A stretch of DNA of 48,829 bases, taken from Spirochaetales bacterium. GTDB taxonomy: Bacteria; Spirochaetota; Spirochaetia; DAHUYW01. Positions within the stretch are counted from its first letter, which is position 1; every line of letters starts with the position of its first letter. Both the position numbers and the translations under genes were made by a program. The notes under the pieces are model-generated. The model worked only from the letters and a program-made list of their open reading frames with translations. It did no database searches and was not told the origin of the DNA. This document shows positions 1 through 7,977 of the stretch, in pieces. The stretch is from positions 1-48,829 of the forward strand of contig DAHUYW010000032.1 of assembly GCA_027306915.1 (NCBI GenBank). The letters are read 5' to 3'.

Positions 1-526
1 GATCAAATACGGTGCCGTGGTCCGGCTCGATGACGTTCACAATGGTCTGAACGAGCGAGGAGGGGGTGAAGAACTCGCCGTTATCGTGCGCCTTCTGGAC
101 GGAAAACTCGGCGAGGAAATACTCGTAGATGCGGCCAAAGACGTCGCCGTTGGCCTGCTTGATCTGCTCGCTGTTGAAGTGCCTCAACAGGTCTTCCAAC
201 ACTTTGCTCTCAAAGATCCCGTAGTCCTTCGGGAGCACTCCGGCGAGCGGCGGGAAACTGGCTTCGATCGCGGTCATTGCGTCGGTGACCAGCCTGGGCA
301 GGTCGGCTCCACTCACGGCAGCCTGCTCCATGATCCAGTCGTAGCGCGCCTCTTCGGGAAGGTAGAGCGAACGCCGCGAGATGTAATCGTCGTGTCGCAC
401 GGGGCGTTTCGGCATCTTGCCGCTCTTGCGGTCCGCCTCGATCTGCCGGTGGGCGGCCGCGAAGCGGTTTGCCGCGTGGCGGAGAAAGATCACCCCGAGC
501 ACGGGCATGAAGTAGTCGCTAGACGT
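1..526 (-). CDS. hsdM: Type I restriction-modification DNA methylase subunit HsdM, N-terminal part (runs off the window)
   Basis: The frame is open from about 583 to base 1 on the minus strand and has no stop before the edge. It reads as the N-terminal helical domain of an N6-adenine methylase (motifs PVLGVIFLRHAANRF and GEFFTPSSLVQTIVNVIEP), so the product should modify type I target sites together with HsdS and HsdR, which are not in the window. The first N-terminal helix usual in the family (LWxxAxxLR type) is absent: homology begins almost at once after the toxin gene. Possible starts are ATG at 583 (inside the toxin gene, giving an unrelated N-terminus), ATG at 508, or ACG at 524-526. 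The ACG is preceded by GAGAGG with a 6-base gap and gives the most family-like N-terminus, so it is used here. The family call is firm; the start is uncertain. Confidence 0.82.
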
Positions 527-542
527 GAGCAGCCTCTCGGGA

Positions 543-908
543 TCACCCTCCGATGCAGAGGCGAATCGCGAACACGATCGCATCCATCTGAGCCGACGAC
601 AGAACACCGATCTTCTGCACGAACCGTTCGTGCGACATCGATTTGACCTGGAGGCAGACGACCCCGTCCCGCTTGTCCAGCCCATTGGACTCGTTCGGCT
701 TGATTTCGACAAACCACGGGTAGGCCGCGAATCGAGGGTCCCATTCCGTAAGCGGTGCAGCGATCGAGAGACTGAGCTTGCCCATTGAGTCGACCGAAAC
801 GACCACTGCGGGACGCCTCTTCTTAATCTCGTCGGCTACCGATGGGCTGAAGTCGACCCACCAGAGCTCACCTCTCCGGGGGGTAATCCTGAACCTCCTC
901 GGCTGCAT
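543..908 (-). CDS. MazF/PemK-family toxin (endoribonuclease)
   Basis: A 121-residue protein with the family's N-terminal signature: RRGELWWVDF, then EIKKRRPAVVVS, then a C-terminal region with QVKSMSHERF. MazF/PemK toxins are small cytoplasmic endoribonucleases that cut mRNA and are held in check by a cognate antitoxin. ATG at 908 is preferred over a TTG one codon upstream. The start lies inside the 3' end of the ImmA/IrrE gene (about 40 bases of overlap), which implies translational coupling; no clear Shine-Dalgarno is visible. The 3' end abuts hsdM. No conventional MazE-type antitoxin is seen nearby, so the upstream XRE-ImmA protein is the only candidate partner, which is an inference. Confidence 0.88.
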   Translation of the reverse strand: MQPRRFRITPRRGELWWVDFSPSVADEIKKRRPAVVVSVDSMGKLSLSIAAPLTEWDPRFAAYPWFVEIKPNESNGLDKRDGVVCLQVKSMSHERFVQKIGVLSSAQMDAIVFAIRLCIGG

Positions 909-2077
909 CAAAGTCGCGCAGGCGCCCGCCCGATCGGTAGTCGGCCTGGGAGGCTTCGGCGGCTGTCGAAAGAATTCGGGCGCGGTCCTCGGTCGGCAGG
1001 GATAGGAGCTCCGGCGCCGTCAGGCCGCCGGGAGTGAGTGATTCTTCACGTTCCCTTACCATTTCGGGATCAAGTCGCGATGCGCGCTCTTCCGAGATTA
1101 TCCCCTCAGCCAAGGCCTTGAAGGCCGCCTGATGGACTGCAAGAGGCTCTTCATTGAAGGAACAGGAAACGGGCTCGCCCTTGTGCCAGTTGCGCTTCTT
1201 GTAATCGATGTTCATGAGGACGTACTGCGACTGGGAGATGATTCCAAGATCGGAGAGGCGGCGAACGAGGGCCTGGAGGCTGATTCCGAACTTCTTCTTT
1301 AGAATTGCGAGCTCAGTCCAATCCACACTCCGTCGCGCGAGCCCAATCTGCTGCCGAACGATCTCGGCCGGTATCAGAAGCGCCGCCGCGAACCGAAACG
1401 CAAACCTCTCGTCTTCCTTGTCATCCCCGGATGCAGCCGCAACATAGTGATGGCCAACCTCGTGAGCGAGGTTTATTCGCTTGCGATCGGTGAACGGCAT
1501 CTCCTTGGATACAACCACCGGAACGCCACCGTCGGTCGTTCCCGCGATCCCGTCGAAATCATCACAGTCCAAATCGGAAAAGAGAACGAGCCAGCCCCGA
1601 TCTTCCAGGAGCTGAGTAAGGCTCGGAATCGGCAACTCATCCAACCGCCATGCCCGGCGGACCTTGATGGCGACATCCTCGGCGGCCTCATCGCTTTCGA
1701 GAACCTCTTGGTCTATTCCTTCCGCGGGTCTTTTCAACGGGAAGAGCGACATGAGCTCGATTGCACAGCTCACGCGCTCGTTTGCCCAGGAGATGATTCG
1801 CTGCTCGTCCCTTTTCGTCATCGAAGCACGATGACGATAGGCAAGCCAACGTACCGTCGTTTTTGGGCTCTCGAAGAAATACTCGACGCCCACCCCCCAC
1901 CCACGCGCAAAAGCAAGAAGGGTCTGGGCGCTGGGGGAAGTTGATCCCCTTTTCGTAGTTGGACAGTGCAGCCTGCGTTAGACTCACCCCTTCCGATTCG
2001 AGGAACTTGGACAGCTCCTTGAGCGTGAGCCCGCGAATGAGCCTGCGCTGCCGTATTCTTTCTCCGAGTAAGTTCAT
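868..2077 (-). pseudogene. XRE-HTH / ImmA-IrrE metallopeptidase fusion, broken by a one-base frameshift
   Basis: The first part, from ATG 2077, encodes an XRE helix-turn-helix (RIRQRRLIRGLTLKELSKFL ... LSNYEKGINFP). A run of five G on the plus strand (1933-1937) then shifts the frame. With one base fewer the reading continues as NFPSAQTLLAFARGWGVGVE into an ImmA/IrrE (DUF955) zinc-peptidase domain with its HEVGHH active-site motif, giving a normal fused protein of about 402 residues. Proteins of this architecture act as repressor plus protease in mobile elements or as antitoxin-like partners. The shift may be a real mutation, a homopolymer sequencing error or a phase-variable tract. The second half could still be made from GTG 1893. 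It overlaps the downstream toxin gene. Confidence 0.85.
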
Positions 2078-2088
2078 GGATACTTGAA

Positions 2089-2117
2089 ATCATATTCCAT
2101 TTCTTCGAGGAATTCAA
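2089..2117 (-). promoter_or_regulatory. Promoter of the XRE-ImmA / toxin / hsdM unit
   Basis: On the minus strand TTGAAT (2117-2112), a 17-base spacer and TATGAT (2094-2089) form a good sigma-70 promoter. Only 11 bases separate the -10 box from ATG 2077, so the leader would be about 4-5 bases. CTTGAA at 2083-2088 and TTCAAG at 2113-2118 form an inverted repeat flanking the promoter, a plausible operator for the encoded XRE protein. Confidence 0.6.
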
Positions 2118-2355
2118 GCCAAAATTAAGCTCAACACTTTGAAGCAGGGTCAATGGGGAGTTCAGTGGTGTCCCTGGAGCCTTCCTCAGCAGCGAGTATT
2201 GTCCTTTTTGCCGCCTCCGCTCTTGCGCGGCAGTGGATTGCCGGCGGGCAGAACCGTAAAAAGACCTCTCCGCCATCGAGCGCTGCCTTGACATGCCGTC
2301 GCAGGCGAGCAAGCATGGATGTCAATCACAACATTCTCATCCCTTGGAGTCATTC

Positions 2356-2826
2356 ATGGAAGAGCTTCCTCTCGAAAAGCTACACGCCTTCATCGTCAGG
2401 GCGAAGGCAGCCACCTATGTCGGCGGCGGATCGAAGAGCCTCTCGCATCGCCCGGGCTCGCACGACCTCGAGTTTCATGACGGCCCCTTCGCCTACCTCG
2501 ACAGCTACTTCGGCGGGAGTGACTTCCTCGGCGAGGAAGTGGTCTACGTCGAGGGCGATCCGGTCTGGGCGATGAACTACTACGGGCGCATCCTCGAGCC
2601 GGCGCGGATCACCGCCGCCGAGGCCGGAGCAATCATCATGGCGAGCTTGTCCAAGATGTACCGCGAGGGGCGTTTCCTCGGAGGCTTCACAAACCGGACC
2701 GACGCGGGCACGTATGTCGACGAAAGCGAGGGAGATCTCGCTGCCTTCACCGGCCGGGAGACGATCGCCCGCGACCGCGTCACGGTCTACGAGCTCGTCT
2801 ACCACGGCGGGTTGATCAAGGCGTAG
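2356..2826 (+). CDS. DUF5680-domain protein
   Basis: A 156-residue soluble protein. The conserved stretch KLHAFIVRAKAATYVGGG, the central LEFHDGPFAYLDSYFGG and the segment VWAMNYYGRI match the DUF5680 family, which occurs alone or behind XRE helix-turn-helix domains and has no established biochemical role. ATG 2356 is chosen because GGAG lies about 8 bases upstream (2345-2348) and the family homology begins with the next residues; an in-frame ATG at 2293 lacks both. No partner gene is obvious: the next gene downstream is an AraC-type relic. Confidence 0.75.
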   Translation: MEELPLEKLHAFIVRAKAATYVGGGSKSLSHRPGSHDLEFHDGPFAYLDSYFGGSDFLGEEVVYVEGDPVWAMNYYGRILEPARITAAEAGAIIMASLSKMYREGRFLGGFTNRTDAGTYVDESEGDLAAFTGRETIARDRVTVYELVYHGGLIKA

Positions 2827-2840
2827 GCGGCGTTGCGGCC

Positions 2841-2987
2841 ATGGCCGACTCCCGCGGCGATCTTCGCCGCCTCACGTCGCGTCACCTGCTGCGGCTCCTC
2901 GAAACCCGCCTCGGGTACGGCCCGAAGACGCTCGCGCGCGTCTTTCGACTTCGGCGGACGCTTTCGATCGCCGATCAACCGCACTAG
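2841..2987 (+). pseudogene. AraC-family DNA-binding domain remnant
   Basis: A 48-residue frame from ATG 2841 to TAG 2985-2987 contains LTSRHLLRLL ... LGYGPKTLARVFRLRRTL, the first helix-turn-helix and linker of an AraC-type regulator. The effector domain upstream and the second helix-turn-helix downstream are missing, so it cannot be a working regulator by itself. It sits between the DUF5680 gene and the toroid gene and ends 6 bases before the next ATG. Confidence 0.6.
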
Positions 2988-2993
2988 GGAGAC

Positions 2994-3926
2994 ATGGACA
3001 CACGACTGCTGGGAAAGGACGCCTTCGCGGCGGCGCGAGCTTTTGTCGAGTCTCAGGCCCGTCCGCTCGAGGCCGCGAGATTTCACGCCCTGTTCGACGA
3101 CGGGCCCGATAGCGCGGTCCTCGCCGCCCTGACCGCCTATCAAAATGACGACGGAGGATTCGGGCGCGCGCTGGAGCCGGACCTTCGGGCGGAAGAGAGC
3201 TCAGCCCTCTGCACCTCGATCGCGTTTCAGATTCTCCGCTCCGTAGGAGCTCCGGCCGACCATCCCCTCGTCGCCGGCGGTATCGAGTTCCTTCTGCGGA
3301 GTCTCGATGAAGAGCGGATGCAGTGGCGCATCATTCCGCGGTCAGCCACGGAGAGCCCCCATGCCCGCTGGTGGAATCATACCAGCGACGAGGGGCTCTA
3401 CCGAAGCTTCTCGCCAAACCCTACCGTGGAGATCCTCGGCTACTTCTACGACTATCGCGAGCTGGTCGCAGGCGACCTTGTCGCTCGCGTGCGCGACCGG
3501 ATTTTCGGCCACCTGGACGAGGCTGCCGCGCTCGAGATGCACGAGCTTCGTTGCTACCTCCGGCTGCTTCGCACGCAGAGGCTGGCGTCCGAATCCCGTG
3601 ACCGACTCCTTGAAAAACTCGTTCCCCTCATCGAGAAGACGGTGACCGCCGACCCGGCACAGTTGACGGAGTACGGCCTCCATCCGCTCGACGTCGTCGA
3701 TGAGCCCGCCTCGCCCTTCTTGAGCGGGCGCGAAGCCGCGGTCGGGGCGAATCTTGACTATCTCATCACCTCCCAGGGGGCGGACGGCTCATGGAGCCCG
3801 GGATGGTCCTGGGGCGAGCTGTACCCTGAAGAATGGAAGCGAGCGCGGCGTGAGTGGAGTGGCATCCTTACGTTCGACAGTCTGACGATGCTGAATCCAT
3901 TCGGGCGTATCGAAGGCCGTGCGTAG
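2994..3926 (+). CDS. Prenyltransferase-like alpha/alpha-toroid protein of unknown function
   Basis: A 310-residue soluble protein. The repeats YQNDDGGFGRALEPDLR near the N-terminus and ITSQGADGSWSPGWSWG near the C-terminus are QxxDGGF/W motifs of the squalene-cyclase / prenyltransferase toroid fold. It lacks an obvious DxDD cyclase motif and is about half the length of a true squalene-hopene cyclase, so an enzymatic role in terpene formation should not be assumed. Related single-domain proteins are usually left as hypothetical. GGGAG at 2987-2991 is too close to ATG 2994 for ideal spacing. It lies downstream of the DUF5680 gene in the same direction. Confidence 0.65.
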   Translation: MDTRLLGKDAFAAARAFVESQARPLEAARFHALFDDGPDSAVLAALTAYQNDDGGFGRALEPDLRAEESSALCTSIAFQILRSVGAPADHPLVAGGIEFLLRSLDEERMQWRIIPRSATESPHARWWNHTSDEGLYRSFSPNPTVEILGYFYDYRELVAGDLVARVRDRIFGHLDEAAALEMHELRCYLRLLRTQRLASESRDRLLEKLVPLIEKTVTADPAQLTEYGLHPLDVVDEPASPFLSGREAAVGANLDYLITSQGADGSWSPGWSWGELYPEEWKRARREWSGILTFDSLTMLNPFGRIEGRA

Positions 3927-3971
3927 GCGGCAGCCTCTGCGACGCTGCGGAGTGGCCAGGCAGGCAGCCGG

Positions 3972-5309
3972 TCAGCTTGGCCTCGGAGTCGCCATCGCCG
4001 GCAGCTCCCGCGCGAAGGGCGCAAGCACCCGGTCGAGCACCCCCTGCAGGTAGGAGATCGCCACCCCGTAGTTCGTGATGGGGACCCCGGCCGCCTTCGC
4101 GCGCTCGACGTTCGCCATCATCATCGCGCGGGTGATCATGCAGCCGCCGCAGTGGATGATGAGATCATAGGATGCAAGCTCGGCGGGGAGCTCGCCCGAG
4201 CAGAAGTCGATGTGTGGATCGCGCCCGGTGTAGTTCGAAAGCCAGCGCGGGATCTTCACCCTCCCGATGTCGTCGCAGTTGGCGTGGTGGGCGCAGGACT
4301 CGGCGAGGAGCACCCGGCTCGAGTCGGTGAGCCGGTCGATCGCGCTCACGTTCTCGGCGAACAGAGCGAGATCCCCCTTCAGGCGCGAGAAGAGGATCGA
4401 AAAGGTCGTGAGTGGCACGCTCGGCGGGAGCGACCCGGCAGCCTTCAGCACCACCTGGGAGTCGGTTATCGCGAGGTCGGGCGGCTGGGTGAGGAGACTC
4501 TGCATCCAGTCGAGCTCGCGCTCCTTCACGACGATCGCGGCGGCGTCGCCGTCGAGCACCTCGCGGATGGCCTGTACCTGCGGGAGGATGAGCCGCCCCT
4601 TGGGGGCCTCGAGGTCGACCGGGACGATGAGCAGGATGAGCCGGTGCTCCCTCACGAAGTCCTGCAGGAGGCTCCGCTCGCCCTCGCCGAGCTCGGTGAG
4701 CCGCTTCACGATCCCTGCTTTAAGCGCAGCGATCCCCGCTCCGGTGACATTGGAAACCCGGTAGACTGGAACCGCGAGGCGCCGCGCTTCCTCGGCAAGC
4801 GAGGCATCGGCGATGGCGGCGCTGCTGCCGTCGGCCCCGCCGGCGTTGACGTCGCGCGCTTCGCCCAAGTCGCCACCCGCCTCGCGCGAGCCGCCGGATC
4901 GCCCGCTGTCGACGCCGTTACTACCCTCGCGCGCATCCTCGAAGGTTGCGACAAGGAGGGCGCGCCGGGCGTTTTCCCGAAGGTAGGCCGCCTCGGCTTC
5001 GCTTCCGCGCCCGCCGGGAGCGACGAACAGCACGAGGTCGGCGCCCGCCGCCGCGCGCCGCGCCCGCTCGACTCGCTTCGCGCCGAGCTCCCCCTCGTCG
5101 TCCATGCCCGCGGTGTCCACGAAGACCACCGGCCCGAAGGGCAGAAGCTCCACGCTCCGCGCCACCGGGTCGGTCGTGGTGCCGGGGGTTTCCGATACGA
5201 TGGAAAGGGGAAGCCCGGTTATCGCGTTCACGAGGGAGGACTTGCCGCTGTTCCGCCGGCCGACCAGGGCGATGTGGGGACGCATTCCCTTCGAGGGACC
5301 GCTGCTCAT
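3972..5309 (-). CDS. hydF: [FeFe]-hydrogenase H-cluster maturation GTPase HydF
   Basis: A 445-residue GTPase and iron-sulfur scaffold that assembles the 2Fe subcluster and delivers it to the hydrogenase. Visible elements: P-loop GRRNSGKSS (17-25), switch region TPGTTTDP, DTAG (65-68), and the C-terminal cluster motif with C339, H341, H386, C387 and C390 (CAH ... IHCGGC). All the cluster-binding residues are present. The NKxD guanine-specificity motif expected near residue 120 is not recognisable: the sequence reads LLVATFEDA and is followed by a Gly/Ser/Ala-rich segment of about 45 residues (128-172) not usual in the family. The start overlaps the aspartate ammonia-lyase stop by ATGA. It is the last gene of the operon. 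Confidence 0.95.
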   Translation of the reverse strand: MSSGPSKGMRPHIALVGRRNSGKSSLVNAITGLPLSIVSETPGTTTDPVARSVELLPFGPVVFVDTAGMDDEGELGAKRVERARRAAAGADLVLFVAPGGRGSEAEAAYLRENARRALLVATFEDAREGSNGVDSGRSGGSREAGGDLGEARDVNAGGADGSSAAIADASLAEEARRLAVPVYRVSNVTGAGIAALKAGIVKRLTELGEGERSLLQDFVREHRLILLIVPVDLEAPKGRLILPQVQAIREVLDGDAAAIVVKERELDWMQSLLTQPPDLAITDSQVVLKAAGSLPPSVPLTTFSILFSRLKGDLALFAENVSAIDRLTDSSRVLLAESCAHHANCDDIGRVKIPRWLSNYTGRDPHIDFCSGELPAELASYDLIIHCGGCMITRAMMMANVERAKAAGVPITNYGVAISYLQGVLDRVLAPFARELPAMATPRPS

Positions 5310-6691
5310 GGCTGCCTCCGTATGCGCGCGATGGACTCGGCGTTCCGCGTCCGGATCGCGTCGTAGGTCGCCTCATCGTAGCCGAGGCGCGTGAGATTCT
5401 CGGTCGAGAAGAGGGCGAACGCGTCGTCGGGCAGGAAGCCGTAATCCGAAACGAGAAGATCCTCGAGCCGCCGGGTGCCGGAGGCAGCGCGCGCGGCGAG
5501 GCGCTCGCAGGCCTCGTAGCCGAGGAGAGGCACCAGGGCGACCAGCTCCGCCTGTGACAGGACGAGGTTCGCGGCGCAGCGAGCCTCGTCCACTTCGAGC
5601 TCACCTGCGTAGCGGGTGACCGCCGGTACGAGACTCCGCAGGAGCGAGAGGCTTTCCCAGATGGTGTAGGCGAGCATCGGCCAGAAGGCGTTCAACTGAA
5701 GCTCGGACGAAAAAGCGAGCCGCTCGATGAGCCCTTGGTTGGCGAGGATGCGCTCGCCGATTTGGACAGCTGCCTCTGCCACGACCGGGTTCACCTTGCC
5801 GGGCATGATCGAGGAGCCCCGGACGACCTTCGGGAGAACGAGCTCTCCGAAGCCGGTAGTGGGACCCGAAGCGAGAAGGCGCCAATCGGCGGCCATCCTC
5901 CGCAGGTTGCCCGCGGCGATCGCCACGACGGACATCGCCTCGACCACCTGGTCCCAGTTGGAGGTCGCCTCCACGAGATCGTCGGCACGGCTGACAGGGA
6001 AGGGAGTGAGGCGCCGGAGATGGCCGATAACGCGGAGGACGTAGCCACGCGGCGCGCCGAGCCCGTTGCCGACCGCGGTGCCGCCGAGGTTGACCTCCGT
6101 CAGACGCTCGCGGGCCTTGAAGATCCGCCACCGGTCGCGGGCTGTCGCGTAGGCCCAGGTGCTGAACTGCTTGCCGACCGGGAGAACCACCGCATCGCGA
6201 AGCTGGGTGCGCGCGGTGGCGAGCACCCCGGCGTATCGCCGCTCCTTCTCCTGGAGCCGCTCCTGGAGCTCGGCGAGACTCTCCTCCAGGGGAGCGAGCA
6301 TTGAAAGCATCATGAGCCGCAGCGCGGTCGGCACGACGTCGTTGGTCGACTGGTGAAGGTTCACGTGGAGAAAGGGATCGACCGGTAGCGAGCTTCGGCG
6401 CGCGGCGAGTGAGGCTATCGCCTCGTTCAAGTTCATGTTGAAGGCGGTTCCTGCCCCGCCCTGGAAGGGGTCGAGCGGAAAGAGCTCGACGAGGTCGGCG
6501 CTCGCGCGAAGCTCGTCGATCGCCTGGAGAATGGCGTCGGCCGTCGGCCCATCGAGCGCCGCAAGCTCGCGATTGGTGGAGGCGCAGGCCCGCTTCACCA
6601 GGAGCCCCGCCTCGATGAGCTCCCGCGGCATGGTGTACGTCGAGAAGCTGTAGAGCTCGCGCGCCTTGTCGGTCTCGGTCCCCAGGCTCAT
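5306..6691 (-). CDS. aspA: Aspartate ammonia-lyase of the hydrogenase maturation cluster
   Basis: A 461-residue member of the fumarase/aspartase superfamily. The signature GSSIMPGKVNP (active-site loop), the LHQSTNDVVPTALR segment and the conserved NLGGTAVGNGLGAP block are intact. Aspartases convert L-aspartate to fumarate and ammonia. Genes of this family recur beside hydE/hydG/hydF in anaerobes, and the ammonia is often discussed in relation to bridging dithiomethylamine assembly; that role is an inference here. ATG 6691 overlaps the upstream stop as ATGA, and its own stop overlaps the hydF start, so it is tightly coupled. No frameshift or missing motif was seen. Confidence 0.88.
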   Translation of the reverse strand: MSLGTETDKARELYSFSTYTMPRELIEAGLLVKRACASTNRELAALDGPTADAILQAIDELRASADLVELFPLDPFQGGAGTAFNMNLNEAIASLAARRSSLPVDPFLHVNLHQSTNDVVPTALRLMMLSMLAPLEESLAELQERLQEKERRYAGVLATARTQLRDAVVLPVGKQFSTWAYATARDRWRIFKARERLTEVNLGGTAVGNGLGAPRGYVLRVIGHLRRLTPFPVSRADDLVEATSNWDQVVEAMSVVAIAAGNLRRMAADWRLLASGPTTGFGELVLPKVVRGSSIMPGKVNPVVAEAAVQIGERILANQGLIERLAFSSELQLNAFWPMLAYTIWESLSLLRSLVPAVTRYAGELEVDEARCAANLVLSQAELVALVPLLGYEACERLAARAASGTRRLEDLLVSDYGFLPDDAFALFSTENLTRLGYDEATYDAIRTRNAESIARIRRQP

Positions 6692-6858
6692 CGCTGCTCC
6701 TCCCCCATCGGCTCGAGCGCCGATTTCACAACCACTCCCGGAAGCCGCCCGAGCCTCCCCCGGACGACCGCGGCGTGGCGGCTCAAGATCTCCTGGATCC
6801 TTGCGGCGCTTGCCTCGCGATTGCGGATGATGATCCCGACGAATCCATAGCGTTTCAT
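6688..6858 (-). CDS. Miniature TM1266-type 'iron-only hydrogenase system' protein
   Basis: A 56-residue protein beginning MKRYGFVGIIIRNREASAAR and ending in GRLPGVVVKSALEP. The beginning and end match TM1266-type ferredoxin-fold putative regulators found in HydEFG operons, normally about 80-90 residues. The central strand and helix (usually a VSxIxLIVDGT segment followed by LTGKLG) seem to be missing: VVRGRLG runs straight into RLPGV. ATG 6858 overlaps the HydE stop (ATGA), and its stop overlaps the aspartase ATG, so translation is coupled on both sides. The shortened protein may be non-functional, or may serve mainly to keep the coupling. Confidence 0.7.
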   Translation of the reverse strand: MKRYGFVGIIIRNREASAARIQEILSRHAAVVRGRLGRLPGVVVKSALEPMGEEQR

Positions 6859-7961
6859 GGGCTTGCCGCCTCCCTGCTCCGCACCCAGTGTGGAGCATCT
6901 CCCCACTCGTTCACGCCCACCTCTCTGCCGGTTGTTGCGACTCGGTCGGAGAGACAGCCGAGGCAGGCCCCTTCCGCGTCGTCGAGACACGGCTTACCGT
7001 CGTAGAGCCGGTAGCTCCTCCTCACCGAAACGGGAGTCACGAGCGGCATCACGATGTTCGCCCCGAAGCGAATCCCCCACTCCCTTCCGAAGGGATGGAT
7101 CGCCTGAAGCGCGGTGGTCGCCGCGATGTTCACGTCCCGCAGCGCGAGACGGACCGCCGCAATCATCTTGAGCGAGAGAAGGAGCTGCTCGCGCCGCCGC
7201 TGCGCGTACTGCGCGGCGTAGCCGGACATCGGTGTGTCCGCGTGGGGGATGTAGGGGCCCATCCCCACCATGTCGACGCGGTGGCCGCGGAAGAAAAGGA
7301 TGTCGCTCGCGAGGTCGTCGACGGTCTGCCCGGGGAGCCCGATCATCACCCCGGTTCCGACGAGGTAGCCGAGCTCGCTCAAGGTGTCGAGGCAGGCGAC
7401 CCGTTCCTCGAAGCTCTGCCCGGCGGGGTGAAGGCGGGCAAAGAGCTCGGGCGAGCTCGTCTCGATGCGGAGGAGATAGCGGTGAGCCCCCGCCGCCCGC
7501 AGGCGCTCGTAGACCTCGCGGCTCTGCTCCCCAACGCACAGGCTCACCCCCAGGCCGTCCGGGAGCGCGGCGTTCCGCGTCTCCCGCTTGATCCGCCTGA
7601 CCACCCGTTCGAGCAAGGCGATGAAGGGCTCGTCCCGCCGCTCGCCCGATTGGAGCATGAGCGAGCCGTAGCCCGCCTCGGCGCAGTGGCGCGCGACGGC
7701 GACTATCTCCTCTTCGGAGAGGGTGTAGCGCTCCACCTTCGCGTTGCTCTTCCGTATCCCGCAGTAGGAGCAGTCGCTCCGGCAGCGATTGGAAAACTCG
7801 AGGAGCCCGCGATAGTAGACCTTTGCGCCCACCTCCCGCTCGGCGACCGCGAAGGCCGCCGCGCGGAGACGATCGAGATCGACGGGCTCCTCCGCGCGGA
7901 GGATGGCTGCCAGGTCGCCGTGCGCAAGCTCTTCCTTGGCGAGAATGCCGGTGAGGCTCGT
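6855..7961 (-). CDS. hydE: [FeFe]-hydrogenase maturase HydE (radical SAM)
   Basis: A radical SAM enzyme that works with HydG and HydF to build the H-cluster. The CX3CX2C motif CRSDCSYC (C60, C64, C67 in this numbering) follows the family hallmark YYRGLLEFSN, and FGANIVMPLVTP lies near the C-terminus. The first canonical start in frame (GTG 7832) would cut off about 43 conserved residues (ILAKEELAHGDLAAILRAEE onward). No ATG, GTG or TTG occurs between an in-frame TGA upstream and 7832. ACG at 7961-7959 lies 6 bases after AGGAGG and gives a 368-residue protein close to the usual 350. It begins 17 bases after the hydG stop and overlaps the next gene by ATGA. Confidence 0.93.
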   Translation of the reverse strand, partial: TSLTGILAKEELAHGDLAAILRAEEPVDLDRLRAAAFAVAEREVGAKVYYRGLLEFSNRCRSDCSYCGIRKSNAKVERYTLSEEEIVAVARHCAEAGYGSLMLQSGERRDEPFIALLERVVRRIKRETRNAALPDGLGVSLCVGEQSREVYERLRAAGAHRYLLRIETSSPELFARLHPAGQSFEERVACLDTLSELGYLVGTGVMIGLPGQTVDDLASDILFFRGHRVDMVGMGPYIPHADTPMSGYAAQYAQRRREQLLLSLKMIAAVRLALRDVNIAATTALQAIHPFGREWGIRFGANIVMPLVTPVSVRRSYRLYDGKPCLDDAEGACLGCLSDRVATTGREVGVNEWGDAPHWVRSREAASP

Positions 7962-7977
7962 GGCGTTCCTCCTCTCG

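Noticed and set aside
2131..2325. 64-codon minus-strand frame upstream of the XRE gene
   Set aside because: No recognised family, no ribosome-binding site, and it overlaps likely regulatory sequence; no other support.
4152..5366. Plus-strand open frame of 404 codons opposite hydF
   Set aside because: Antisense shadow; hydF motifs on the minus strand are complete.
7832..7832. GTG as the start of hydE
   Set aside because: It would remove 43 residues that resemble the usual HydE N-terminus, and no Shine-Dalgarno precedes it; ACG 7961 is better supported.
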